This document shows, piece after piece, positions 50,858 to 59,871 of a DNA stretch of 64,000 bases. Position 1 is the stretch's first letter. Every line of letters starts with the position of its first letter. The notes below the pieces were generated by a model. It did not search any database. It saw only the letters and a list, made by a program, of their open reading frames with translations, and was not told where the DNA came from. This DNA comes from Methylobacterium sp. Leaf465 (GTDB taxonomy: Bacteria; Pseudomonadota; Alphaproteobacteria; Rhizobiales; Beijerinckiaceae): the NCBI RefSeq assembly GCF_001424705.1, contig NZ_LMRA01000046.1, positions 158,585-222,584 of the forward strand. Reading direction: 5' to 3'. The position numbers were made by a program, and so were the translations under genes.

Positions 50858-51430
50858 CTAGAAGAAGCGCTCCTTGATCACGATGGTGTCACCGGGGCGC
50901 ACCGGGTAAGTCATCGGCACGATGCCGGAGACGAGGCCGTCCCGGCCCTCGCGGGTGAGAACCGCGTAGTCGCGGGCGGCGCGGGGCCCGAAGCCGGCGG
51001 CGATCGCCACCGCGGTCTCCACGGCCATGCCGTTGACGTAGGGATACTGACCCGAGGTCGTGACTTCGCCGAGGATGTAGAACGGCCGGTAGGCGTCCAC
51101 CTCCACGGTGACGTGGGGCTCGCGGACGAATCCGGCCGAGAGCTTGGCCTCGATGGTCCGCGCCGCCTGGCTGGTGGGCTGGCCGCCGACCTTCACGAGA
51201 CCGATGAGGGGCATGGCGATGTTGCCGGCCCCGTCGACCGCGTAGATGTTCGAGAGGTTGTCCTGGCCGAAGACGATGACCCGGAGGCGGTCCCCGGCGG
51301 AGAGGGTGTAGCGGGCACCGATGGAGCCGGTGCCCGTCGCGTCGAGCTGATCGGTCCGGAAATCCGGGCGCAGGCAGCCGCCGAGCGCCAGGCTCGACGT
51401 GAGAGCTAAGAGGAGTGATCGCCGGTTCAT
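50858..51430 (-). CDS. Polysaccharide export lipoprotein, Wza/ExoF type
   Basis: A 190-residue outer-membrane lipoprotein. A lipobox LALGGC follows a short signal peptide; the poly-export domain (YTLSAGDRLRVIVFGQDNLSNIYAVDGAGNIAMPLIGLVKVGG) and a SLBB-type domain (RPFYILGEVTTSGQYPYVNGMAVETAVAIAAGF) follow. The short length lacks the second SLBB and C-terminal helix of E. coli Wza. GTG at 51433 immediately before the ATG is an alternative start. It diverges from the Wzz-like gene. Confidence 0.92.
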   Translation of the reverse strand: MNRRSLLLALTSSLALGGCLRPDFRTDQLDATGTGSIGARYTLSAGDRLRVIVFGQDNLSNIYAVDGAGNIAMPLIGLVKVGGQPTSQAARTIEAKLSAGFVREPHVTVEVDAYRPFYILGEVTTSGQYPYVNGMAVETAVAIAAGFGPRAARDYAVLTREGRDGLVSGIVPMTYPVRPGDTIVIKERFF

Positions 51431-51616
51431 CACTACTGCCGTCGTGAGGAGAATTCGAACCCAGCCCTAAGCCGATATGGTTAACGAACACTGACGTCCC
51501 GCATCGGGGTGCAGGAAACGCGCGGTTCTTAACGTCCGGTCAACCTTAAACCGGTCTAGTCGTGGAAAGCCGGCCGCTCCGCGGTCGACGCCCTTGCCTT
51601 GCGTAAAGATCGAGCC

Positions 51617-53968
51617 ATGCCCCGCTCTTCGCTGTTCGAGCCCACGCGCGATGCGTCCCCCGCCGGAAGCGAGGGCCTGGGGCTGTCGCAGCTCGCAGGC
51701 GTTCTGCGCCGGTCCTGGCGCTGGATCGTCATCCCGACCGCCCTGGCCACCATCGGCGCCATCGCCTTCGTGCAGGTGGTCTCGCCGCGCTACACCGGCG
51801 AGGCGAAGATCCTGCTGGAGAGCCGCGACACGCCCTACACCCGCACCGCCCAGGAGCGCGGCGAGCAGCCCCAGCCCATCGACGAGCAGGCGGTGGCGAG
51901 CCAGGTGCAGGTGGTGATGTCGCGCGATCTCGCCCGCGAGGCGATCCGCCGGCTGTCGCTCGCCGGCAACGCGGAGTTCGACCCCGGCGTCGCCGGCTTC
52001 GGCCCGCTCCAGCGCGCCCTGATGATGATCGGGCTGGCCAAGAACCCGATGGAGCGTCCGCCCGAGGAGCGGATGCTGGAGACCTACTTCGACCGCCTGA
52101 CCGTCTACCCGGCCGGCAAGTCGCGCATCCTCACGGTGGAGTTCCGCTCGAAGGACCCGCACCTCGCGGCCCAGGCGGCCAACACCATCGCCGAGCTCTA
52201 CATCGCCTCCCTCGACGCGGCCAAGACCGACACCGCCCGCTACGCCTCGACCTGGCTCGGCGGCAACATCGAGACCCTGCGCACCCGCGTGGCCGAGGCC
52301 GAGGCCAAGGTCGAGACCTATCGCGCGAGCCATGGCCTGATCGCCACCGGGGGGGCCGGCGGCCAGCCCCTCGGCGCCCAGCAGCTCGGCGAGCTCTCGA
52401 CCCAGCTCTCCCAGGCCCGCACCGCCAAGGCCGACCTCGCCGGCCGCGCCAAGCTGATCAAGGAGATGATCAAGGACGGTCGCGCCTTCGAGATCCCGGA
52501 TGTCGCCAACAATGAGATCATCCGGCGCACCGTCGAGCAGCGCATCACCCTGCGCAACCAGCTCGCCCTGGAATCCCGGACCCTCCTGTCCGCCCACCCG
52601 CGCATCAAGGAACTGACCGCGCAGATCTCCGACCTCGACGCCCAGATCAAGGCCACGGCCGAGCGCGTGGTCCGCACCCTGGAGAACGATGCCCGCATCG
52701 CCGAGGCCCGGGTCGAGAGCCTGAACGCCGCCGTCGACGCCCAGCGCGACGTGGTCTCGAAGGGCAATTCCAGCGAGGTCCAGCTGCGGGCCCTGGAGCG
52801 CGAGGCCAAGGCCCAGCGCGAGCAGCTCGAATCCTACCTCGCCCGCTACCGCGAGGCCTCGGCCCGCGACGCCGAGAGCGCGGCCCCGGCCGATGCCCGC
52901 GTGGTCTCGCGCGCCATCACGCCGGAGACGCCGTCCTTCCCCAAGAAGCTGCCGATCGTCCTCCTGGCGGCGGTGCTCGGCCTGCTGTTCTCCATGGGCG
53001 GCGTGATCGCCCACCACCTCCTCGGCGACCCCGACGGCCCGGGCCGCCGCCGGCGGCACGAGGCGGACTCCGAGGGGGAGGCCGAGCGCCCCGCCTATGG
53101 CCGCCAGCCCTTCGCCTTCCCCGAAGCCTCCCTCGCCCTCGCGCGGCCGGGTGCCGCCGCCACGGCGCAGGCCGGCGGCTCCGGGGCGGCCCCGCCGGTG
53201 GCCGAAGGCGCGGCCCCGACGGCCGAGGCGGCGCCTGCCCGGCCGACCCTCGCCCCGGCACGGACCGAGGCGGCCGAGGCCGCCGCGACCTCCGCCCGGA
53301 CCTCCGTCCCGGCCCCCGCCGACGCGGGCGCCTACGCCCTCGACCCGCTCATCGCCCGCCTGCGCACCGGCGCGGGCCCGGCCCGGTCCGGCGCGGGCCG
53401 CGCGGTCCTGGTGATCGAGGCCGTGCCGGCCAGGCGGCTGGAGGCGGGCCTTGCCGTCAGCCTCGGCAGCAGCCTCGCGGCCGGCGCGAGCGTCGTGGTG
53501 CTCGATCTCAACGGCCCCGCCTCCGGTGCGGACGAAGTGGGCCTCACCGACTTGGTGGCAGGCGAGGCCGCCTTCCTCGACGTGATCCAGTCGATCCCCG
53601 GCTCGCGCCTGCATGCGATCCCGCGGGGCTTCGTGGACGCGGCCATCCTGGCCGAGGAGCCGCAGGCCCTGGCGATCACCCTCGACGCCCTGGCCCAGGC
53701 CTATGACTGGGTGGTGTGCCGCCTCGGCACGCCGCAGGCCCGCACCGCCCGCGAGATTCTGGCGGTGGCGGGCAGCCTCATGGATACGGCGATCGTCGCC
53801 TCGGACCGCGACCCCGAGGATGCCGACCTCCTCGACCTCTACGCCCTGGCCGAGGCCTCCGGCGCCGCCCAGATCCTGGTGGCCCAGGACCACGCCGCCG
53901 CGGCCCTGGCCCCCGAGGCGCCCGCCTTCGCCGACGAGGCGATGCCCCTGCGCCTCTCGGCCGCCTGA
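51617..53968 (+). CDS. GumC/Wzz-type polysaccharide copolymerase with degenerate kinase domain
   Basis: A 783-residue inner-membrane protein. After about 45 residues comes a transmembrane helix (WRWIVIPTALATIGAIAFVQVV), the Wzz domain, long periplasmic coiled coils (about 200-420) and a second helix (LPIVLLAAVLGLLFSMGGVIAHHLL). After an Ala/Pro-rich linker, a C-terminal ParA/BY-kinase-like domain has no recognisable Walker A lysine (LVIEAVPARRLEAGLAVSLGSSLA), so it is unlikely to phosphorylate. The frame also contains a TTG at 51599; the ATG at 51617 is favoured. Confidence 0.88.
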   Translation: MPRSSLFEPTRDASPAGSEGLGLSQLAGVLRRSWRWIVIPTALATIGAIAFVQVVSPRYTGEAKILLESRDTPYTRTAQERGEQPQPIDEQAVASQVQVVMSRDLAREAIRRLSLAGNAEFDPGVAGFGPLQRALMMIGLAKNPMERPPEERMLETYFDRLTVYPAGKSRILTVEFRSKDPHLAAQAANTIAELYIASLDAAKTDTARYASTWLGGNIETLRTRVAEAEAKVETYRASHGLIATGGAGGQPLGAQQLGELSTQLSQARTAKADLAGRAKLIKEMIKDGRAFEIPDVANNEIIRRTVEQRITLRNQLALESRTLLSAHPRIKELTAQISDLDAQIKATAERVVRTLENDARIAEARVESLNAAVDAQRDVVSKGNSSEVQLRALEREAKAQREQLESYLARYREASARDAESAAPADARVVSRAITPETPSFPKKLPIVLLAAVLGLLFSMGGVIAHHLLGDPDGPGRRRRHEADSEGEAERPAYGRQPFAFPEASLALARPGAAATAQAGGSGAAPPVAEGAAPTAEAAPARPTLAPARTEAAEAAATSARTSVPAPADAGAYALDPLIARLRTGAGPARSGAGRAVLVIEAVPARRLEAGLAVSLGSSLAAGASVVVLDLNGPASGADEVGLTDLVAGEAAFLDVIQSIPGSRLHAIPRGFVDAAILAEEPQALAITLDALAQAYDWVVCRLGTPQARTAREILAVAGSLMDTAIVASDRDPEDADLLDLYALAEASGAAQILVAQDHAAAALAPEAPAFADEAMPLRLSAA

Positions 53969-54050
53969 ACCGACCCACCCGGGCGTCCGTCCCGCCGGCA
54001 CCGCCCCCCGCATCCGCGAGGGGCGGTGCCGCGCGTCCGGCGGGACCCCG

Positions 54051-55244
54051 CTACTCCGCCGCCGCCCGGCGCCGGCGCAGGCGCGTCACCAGGGCCATCA
54101 GGCGCGGGTCGCGCTTGATGCGCCGCTTGAGGCGGGCGGCCGCGACGGTCCGGAGGGCGAAGACCTGGCCGCGCAGGGTCACCGGCAGGGCGACCTCGCC
54201 CAGTTCGATGGTCTCGTCGCAGATGCTGCTCTTGTAGCGGGCCTCGCCCACGCCGAGGTCGAAGGTCCGGCGGCCCCGGGCCGTCTGGTCGCCGATGAGG
54301 TGGTGCAGCAGGATGTCGCCGGGGCTCGACCGGCTCACGGCCGGGTCGGCGTCGAAGGCGGTGAACATGCCGCTGTAGCGCTGGGCGTCGACCGCCCCGG
54401 CGAAGACCGCGAAGATGCGGCTGGTCTCGGTGGCGACGAGGGCCGTCACCTCGAGGACCGACCCGCCCGCCGGGGAGGCCGCCCGGGCGAGGAAGTCGCG
54501 CACCGCCGGATCGGCATAGGGGTCGGCGAGACCCATGGCGGCGAAGCGCGCGGCCTTCTGGGCGTAGAACGCGGCGAGAAAGGCCTCGGTCTCCTCGGGG
54601 GTCTCGGCGCGCCGGCAGGCCACGGGCCCGAAGGCCTCCACCAGCTTGCGCTCCTTGGCGCGGAGCTTCTTGCGGGCGTCGCTGCTGAAGACGCGCTTCA
54701 GCGTCGCGTCCGGATCGGGGCCGAGGATCAGCCCGTAGCCGTCGCTCGGGGCCGGCTCGGCCCGGTGATGCAGGGGATTGGCCGCGCCGTCCCAGAAGCG
54801 AGGCTGGTGCGAGAGGGCGAAGACGTCGATCCCGGCCTCCCGGCCGAACCGGTGCAGGGCCTCGGCGAGGTCCTCCGGGGGCATCGCCGCCGCCTCGCGC
54901 GAGGCAAAGAGCGGCATGTGGTAGTTGGCGTGCTTCGCGCCCACCACCCGGGCCACGGTCGCCCCGCCCTCGCGGGCGACCACGAGGGGGAGGAGCACGC
55001 GGGGACGCCCGGCCGCATCGCGCAGGACCACGATCCGCAGGTCCGCGCCAGGCGCGGTCCGGGCGAAGGCCGCGACCCAGTCGAAGCGCTGGTAGGGCGT
55101 GGCCAGCACGGCCGGATCGGCCTCCAGGGCGCGCCACAGGGCCTCGGCGGCGGCCAGATCGTGGAAGACCTCCGCGGCGAGGCGGGGCCGCACCCGTGCG
55201 CGCATCGCCCCGGCTCCGGTCAGTTCATGGGCGAGAACGGCCAT
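54051..55244 (-). CDS. CelD/BcsL-type GNAT acyltransferase
   Basis: A 397-residue protein of the acetyltransferase group found in exopolysaccharide and cellulose loci. Features: PYQRFDWVAAFAR near the start, HANYHMPLF, SSDARKKLRAKERKLVEAFG, and the C-terminal GDILLHHLIGDQTARGRRTFDLGVGEARYKSSIC, which matches the conserved end of this family. It converges on the Wzz-like gene, with 82 nt between the stops. Probably decorates the polysaccharide; the acyl donor is unknown. Confidence 0.85.
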   Translation of the reverse strand: MAVLAHELTGAGAMRARVRPRLAAEVFHDLAAAEALWRALEADPAVLATPYQRFDWVAAFARTAPGADLRIVVLRDAAGRPRVLLPLVVAREGGATVARVVGAKHANYHMPLFASREAAAMPPEDLAEALHRFGREAGIDVFALSHQPRFWDGAANPLHHRAEPAPSDGYGLILGPDPDATLKRVFSSDARKKLRAKERKLVEAFGPVACRRAETPEETEAFLAAFYAQKAARFAAMGLADPYADPAVRDFLARAASPAGGSVLEVTALVATETSRIFAVFAGAVDAQRYSGMFTAFDADPAVSRSSPGDILLHHLIGDQTARGRRTFDLGVGEARYKSSICDETIELGEVALPVTLRGQVFALRTVAAARLKRRIKRDPRLMALVTRLRRRRAAAE

Positions 55245-55435
55245 GCCATCATCCTTGCCATCATCCTGGGTGACCGGCGGATCGGGATCCGCCGGACGTC
55301 TGGGCCGATCCTGACCCCGCAGCCCTTAACCCGGCGGTGACGCCGGGGCGCCACGCTCCCGCTGTCTGCGCGCGTGGGTAACGAAACCTTGCCGGTTGGC
55401 GTGGTCACCTGGGGCGAGGCCGAAACGGATTCACC

Positions 55436-56545
55436 ATGTCCGCTCCTGAGACCCCCGCGACCCAGACCTCCGCGACGCAGCCCCCTGCCGCCCCGGCGCC
55501 CCCCTTGAGCCGACGCCACCGCCTGTTCGCCGCCGGCTTCCGGGCCATCGCGGCGAGCCGGGCGGACCTCTGGCTCGGGCCGGTGGCACGCGGGCGCGGG
55601 CTGATCCTGACCTTCCACCACGTCCGCCCCGGGCGTCCGGGGCCCTACGACCCCAACGGGCTCCTGGCCATCACCCCGGATTTCCTCGACCGGACCCTGG
55701 CGCTGGTGCGCCGGCGCGGCTTCGAGATCCTTGGCCTCGACGCCCTTCCGGAGCGCCTCGCCGCGGGCGGGCGCCCCTTCGTCGTCCTCACCTTCGACGA
55801 CGGCTATCGCGACAATGCCGAACACGCGGCCCCGATCCTCCGGCGGCACGGGGCGCCCTGGACGCTGTTCGTCACCAGCGACTTCGCGAGCGGACAGGGG
55901 CGCCTGTGGTGGCTCGAACTGGAAGAGGCGATCCGCCGCCTCGACCGGGTCCGGGTGCCGGAGGCGGGCCTCGACCTGCCGGCCCGGGACGCCCACGAGA
56001 AATCCGCCGCCTTCGCGGCCGTCTATCGCCGGCTGCGGTCGGGCCCGGAGGCGCGGCTTCTTGCGGGTATCGCCGCCCTCTGCGCCGAGGCCGGCCTGGC
56101 GCCGGGGCGCATGGCCGGCGGGCTCTGCCTGTCCTGGTCCGAGCTGCGGGATCTCGGCCGCGACCCCCTCGTCACCTTCGGCGCCCACACGATCAGCCAC
56201 CCGATGCTGGCCAAGCACGGCGAGGCCGTCGCACGCCGGGAGATCGCGGAGGGGCGGGCGCGGATCGCGGCCGAACTCAACCGCCCGGTCACGCACCTGT
56301 CCTACCCGGTGGGCGATCCGACCTCAGCCGGCCCGCGCGACTTCGCCCTCGCCCGGGACCTCGGCTTCGCCACGGCGGTCACGACCCGGCCGGGCCACCT
56401 CTTCGCCGCCCATGCGGACCACCTGCACGCGCTGCCGCGGGTCTCGGTGAACGGGCACCACCAGACGGAGGCCGCGCTCTCGGCCCTGCTCTCGGGGGTG
56501 CCGTTCCTGGCCTGGAACCGGGGCCGCCGGCTCAACGTCGCCTGA
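55436..56545 (+). CDS. Polysaccharide deacetylase family protein
   Basis: A 369-residue NodB-fold deacetylase. Motif 1 is VVLTFDDGYRDNAEHA (catalytic and metal Asp), motif 2 is GAHTISHPMLAK (metal His pair), and motif 3 lies near THLSYPVGDP. It starts 191 nt from the divergent CelD-like gene. It would remove N-acetyl groups from the locus polysaccharide. No signal peptide is obvious; residues 40-60 include a moderately hydrophobic segment. Confidence 0.9.
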   Translation: MSAPETPATQTSATQPPAAPAPPLSRRHRLFAAGFRAIAASRADLWLGPVARGRGLILTFHHVRPGRPGPYDPNGLLAITPDFLDRTLALVRRRGFEILGLDALPERLAAGGRPFVVLTFDDGYRDNAEHAAPILRRHGAPWTLFVTSDFASGQGRLWWLELEEAIRRLDRVRVPEAGLDLPARDAHEKSAAFAAVYRRLRSGPEARLLAGIAALCAEAGLAPGRMAGGLCLSWSELRDLGRDPLVTFGAHTISHPMLAKHGEAVARREIAEGRARIAAELNRPVTHLSYPVGDPTSAGPRDFALARDLGFATAVTTRPGHLFAAHADHLHALPRVSVNGHHQTEAALSALLSGVPFLAWNRGRRLNVA

Positions 56546-56550
56546 AGCCC

Positions 56551-56961
56551 TCAGCGCCGGCGGCGGTGTCGGCGAGAGGCGCGGCTCTCGCCGCCCGCGA
56601 TGGCGAAGCTGACGCTCTGGCGGCCGTGGCGGGCATGGCGGCCGCGCCGCGTGCGATGGCCGATGGAAGCGATCGCCGCCCCCGTCGCCGCGGCGCTCGC
56701 GGCGATGCTCTGGGGGATCGCCGCCAGCGCGTTGGCGACCTCGGCCGAGGCGGCGCCGGCGGAGACGCCGCCGGCGACGTTCCTGGCGGCCGGGCCGAAC
56801 AGGGCGAGGCACTGGTTGTAGGCGAGGTCGTTCTTCAGGCGCTCGCAGTCGGAGACCGAGCGGGGCGCCCCCTGCGCCTGCGCGGGACGCACCGCCAGGA
56901 GGGGAAGGGCCGACAGGATCGCGAGGCCGAGCAGAAGCGAGGGCGTGCACAGGCGTGGCAT
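56551..56961 (-). CDS. Exported protein with Arg/His-rich tail
   Basis: A 136-residue protein: signal peptide (LLLGLAILSALPLLAVRPAQA), a short segment with two cysteines (SDCERLKNDLAYNQCLALFGPAARN), an Ala/Ser-rich stretch and a basic C-terminus rich in Arg and His. The ATG at 56961 is preferred to one at 56994, because the signal peptide follows directly. No known function. It ends 5 nt beyond the deacetylase stop, on the opposite strand. Confidence 0.6.
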   Translation of the reverse strand: MPRLCTPSLLLGLAILSALPLLAVRPAQAQGAPRSVSDCERLKNDLAYNQCLALFGPAARNVAGGVSAGAASAEVANALAAIPQSIAASAAATGAAIASIGHRTRRGRHARHGRQSVSFAIAGGESRASRRHRRRR

Positions 56962-57084
56962 TGAGCGGGACGACGGCCTTTTAACGAATGACACGGCGCG
57001 TGTCTGGCGCCCGAGTGCGGCGAAAACCCGACGCCGGCCGCCGTTTTCTTGCCGGTCCGGAGGTTCTCCCCGGTTCCGGCACCC

Positions 57085-57303
57085 TCAGCCCCGATCCCCG
57101 GCGTCATTCTTGCCCATCCAGCTGATGAGCGGCATCAGCGGGAAGATCCAGGCGATGCCCAGCAGGGCGTAGAGCACCGCCTGCACGGCCGCCGGGGTCT
57201 CGGAGATCCGGCTGTCGGCCAGCGCCATGGCCAGCGGCGCGTAGATGATGATGAAGGCCAGCATCACGATCGTGCCGATCAGCGAGCGGGTGCGGCGGCG
57301 CAT
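57085..57303 (-). CDS. DUF2842 small membrane protein
   Basis: A 72-residue protein with two transmembrane helices (SLIGTIVMLAFIIIYAPLAMALA and VLYALLGIAWIFPLMPLISWMG) and the basic start MRRRTR. It matches the alphaproteobacterial DUF2842 family, of unknown role. It stands alone. Confidence 0.85.
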   Translation of the reverse strand: MRRRTRSLIGTIVMLAFIIIYAPLAMALADSRISETPAAVQAVLYALLGIAWIFPLMPLISWMGKNDAGDRG

Positions 57304-57441
57304 CGGCCTGGTCCTCGAAGCGAACGGGTGTCTCCCAGGGGGGTAGAGCGCCGGGCGAGCGATGGCAACGGCCGGGCCCGCGACCCTTTTCGCATCCCGC
57401 CCCGGGGCTTCTTTCCAGGCTCCTGGCCGTAACCCTTCGCC

Positions 57442-58215
57442 TCAGAGCTCCGCCGAGCGGTTCGACAGCTCCATCCGCAATTGCCGGGCGGCCTCCTGCA
57501 GGGCGGCGTCGCGGCGGCGGCGGGGCCGGGGCACCGTCACGGGCATCTCGGCCGCCAGCCGGCCGGGGCTGCCGGCGAGCACGACGACCCGGTCGGCAAG
57601 GGTCACGGCCTCGTCGATGTCGTGGGTCACGAACAGGATGGTCTTGCCCGTCGCCGCCTGGATGCGCTGCAATTCGTCCTGAAGGCCCTCGCGGGTGAAG
57701 CTGTCGAGCGCCGAGAACGGCTCGTCCATGAGGAGCACGTCCGGGTCGACGGCCAGCGCCCGGGCGATGGCGACGCGCTGGCGCTGGCCGCCGGAGAGCT
57801 GGTGCGGCCAGCGCTGGCCGAGGTCGCCGAGGCCCACGAGGTCGAGCATCGCCTGCGCCTTGGCCAAGCGCTCGGCCTTGGACAGGCCGCTGCCCTCGAG
57901 CCCGAAGGCGACGTTGGCGACGACCCGCCGCCAGGGCAGCAGCCGCGCATCCTGGAAGACCAGGGCCATCGGCGTGCGGCAGTCGGGGCGGGCGCGGAGG
58001 CGCACGGTGCCCGAGCTCGGCTTGGCCAGGCCGATCAGCACGCGCAGGACGGTGGACTTGCCGACCCCGGATTCGCCGACGATGACGAGGAACTCGCCGC
58101 GGGCCACGTCGAGGTCGAGGTCTTCCAGGATGACGGTCCGGGTGCCGGCGCGCGCGTAGGCGAGGCTCAGGCCCGCGATGGAAATGATCGGCTCAGGCGT
58201 GATCGATTCGGGCAT
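57442..58215 (-). CDS. ABC transporter ATP-binding protein, nitrate/sulfonate/taurine type
   Basis: A 257-residue ABC ATPase with Walker A VGESGVGKST, Q-loop VFQDARLLPWRR, signature LSGGQRQRVAIARAL, Walker B VLLMDEPF and H-loop VTHD all intact. It starts 1 nt after the permease stop and shares its transcript. No binding protein gene lies within reach on this strand. Confidence 0.92.
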   Translation of the reverse strand: MPESITPEPIISIAGLSLAYARAGTRTVILEDLDLDVARGEFLVIVGESGVGKSTVLRVLIGLAKPSSGTVRLRARPDCRTPMALVFQDARLLPWRRVVANVAFGLEGSGLSKAERLAKAQAMLDLVGLGDLGQRWPHQLSGGQRQRVAIARALAVDPDVLLMDEPFSALDSFTREGLQDELQRIQAATGKTILFVTHDIDEAVTLADRVVVLAGSPGRLAAEMPVTVPRPRRRRDAALQEAARQLRMELSNRSAEL

Positions 58216-58216
58216 C

Positions 58217-58969
58217 TCAGGCGCGCCACCGTAGGAGCCACCCCTGGAGGGCGACGAAGGCCGTGTCGAACAGGCCGTAGAGGGCGGCCATGGTGAGCAT
58301 GTAGACGACGACGATGTCGGTGGAGAGCAGGCTGGAGGCCTGCATCATCCGGGCGCCGACGCCGGGCACGCCGAAGATCTCGGCGGCCACCACCGCCATC
58401 CAGGCCTGGCCCAGCGCCGTGCGCAGGCCGACGAGGATGCCCGGTGTCGCGGCCGGGAGCAGGATCTTGGTGAGCCGGGACCAGGGCGAGCCGAAGCCGA
58501 AGGCCTGCGCCACCTCGACGAGGTCGCGGTCGACGCCGCGCACCGCCCCCTGCGTCGCGAAGAAGACGATCCAGAACACGCCGATGGCGATGATGAAGAC
58601 GGCGGCCTCCGGCTGGACGCCGAACCAGATGATGGCGAACGGCACCCAGGCCAGACCGGGAATCGGACGCAGCAGGCGCACGATCCAGGCGGTGGCGGCT
58701 TCGAACCAGCGGAACATGCCGCTGAGGAGGCCGAGGGCGATACCCGCCCCCGCGCCGACGGCGAGACCGGTCACGTAGTGGCTCAAGCTCGACAGCACCG
58801 CCTCGCCCCAGACGCCGAGGCGCACCTCGTTGAGGAAGGCGGCCGGGATCGTGCTCGGCGGCGGCAGGAAGGCCGGGTTGATCAGGCCGAGGCGCGGCAT
58901 CGCTTCCCAGAACAGCAGGAAGGCGAGGAGGCCGGCCGCCGCCAGGGCGGTGGAGCGCAGGGCTATCAT
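58217..58969 (-). CDS. ABC transporter permease, SsuC type
   Basis: A 250-residue permease with about six membrane segments and the EAA-like loop LVEVAQAFGFGSPWSRLTKILLPAATPGILVGLRTALG. Similar to the permease at the left end of the window but a different gene. It precedes the ATPase. The missing binding protein may lie elsewhere in the genome. Confidence 0.92.
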   Translation of the reverse strand: MIALRSTALAAAGLLAFLLFWEAMPRLGLINPAFLPPPSTIPAAFLNEVRLGVWGEAVLSSLSHYVTGLAVGAGAGIALGLLSGMFRWFEAATAWIVRLLRPIPGLAWVPFAIIWFGVQPEAAVFIIAIGVFWIVFFATQGAVRGVDRDLVEVAQAFGFGSPWSRLTKILLPAATPGILVGLRTALGQAWMAVVAAEIFGVPGVGARMMQASSLLSTDIVVVYMLTMAALYGLFDTAFVALQGWLLRWRA

Positions 58970-59114
58970 GGCCGGCGCCCCGGCAGGCTGCGGGTCGGAC
59001 CCGAGCGGGGGCGGCGCCGCGGTGGAAGGGGTCTGGGGGTCATCGGGCTCGTGGGTTGTGAAGGCATCGCGGCGCAGCCGGCCGGAGCGGATGCGGAGGG
59101 ACGGGTGAGGGCAT

Positions 59115-59444
59115 TCAGGCCCCGCCAGCGGCGGCGTCGCGGGTCCGCGGCCTCACGACGGAGGCGGTCTCGCGGGACCGGCCGGGCGCTGGGCCGCCCT
59201 GGGCCGGGCCGGTGGAGGCGAACAGGCCGTTGGAGGCGAACAGACGGTGACGCCCCACAGGCCTCCGCAGCGCCGCGATCGCGCCGGGTGCGCCGCCGGC
59301 GTGGCGCGCCCGCGCCCGCGCCAGGGCGACGTCGTCATCGTCGCGGAGGCGAGCCAAGCCCGCGACCGCGTGGTCCGCGTCGCGGAGATGCCGTGCGAAC
59401 GGGTCGCCGATGAAGCCGGCGGTGCCGGTGAGGAAGACGCGCAT
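59115..59444 (-). pseudogene. Remnant of a nucleotide-sugar epimerase
   Basis: The frame starts MRVFLTGTAGFIG, the dinucleotide-binding start of UDP-glucuronate/dTDP-glucose epimerases, followed by an aligned stretch FARHLRDADHAVAGLARLRDDDDVALARARARHA. Beyond about residue 55 the similarity ends in low-complexity, unrelated sequence, so only the first sixth of the enzyme remains and the SDR catalytic Tyr-Lys region is gone. It is a decayed gene, perhaps from the nearby polysaccharide locus. Confidence 0.6.
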
Positions 59445-59871
59445 GGGGTCCCTGGCGGCCGTCCGAACCGGGTCGAGCCTGTCCCCGACCTACACGCAGC
59501 GCCGCGCGACCTCAAGAAAGCGGGGGGCCGCCTCCATAGGCCCGCCGCCCCGGAGGCCATCGGGGTCCGTCATCGCTCCCGGGGGCTCCGTCGGCGATTG
59601 TCCCGGCGGGGGTTCGTCGTGCCGGAAACCCGCTTGCACCCCCCGTCATCCCGGGGCCGCGCCGCTCGGGATCCAGACACACAGGTGGTGCAGGACCATC
59701 GACGGGCGGCGACCCTGGATCGCACGCCGCTGCCCCTTCGGGTCCGGGCTCGCCTGCGGCGCCCCGGAATGGCGGCGCGTCCTCCCCTGCGATCACCCTG
59801 TCCACGGGGGGCCGCGTCGGACTGGAGCGACCCCTGGGAACAGGGGGGTGGGACGCGATGCGCCCCCCTCG
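59445..59871. repeat. Intergenic region with REP-like palindromes
   Basis: A 427-nt gap. From about 59643 to 59775 it carries an inverted-repeat unit: CCGTCATCCCGG near the left end and CCGGAATGGCGG near the right, with GATCCAG and CTGGATCGC between. This layout is typical of short palindromic repeats in Methylobacterium. No coding frame is convincing. Confidence 0.5.

Noticed and set aside
51467..54013. An 848-codon minus-strand frame opposite the Wzz-like gene
   Set aside because: Same explanation: GC-rich shadow with repetitive composition; the plus strand shows transmembrane and coiled-coil segments.
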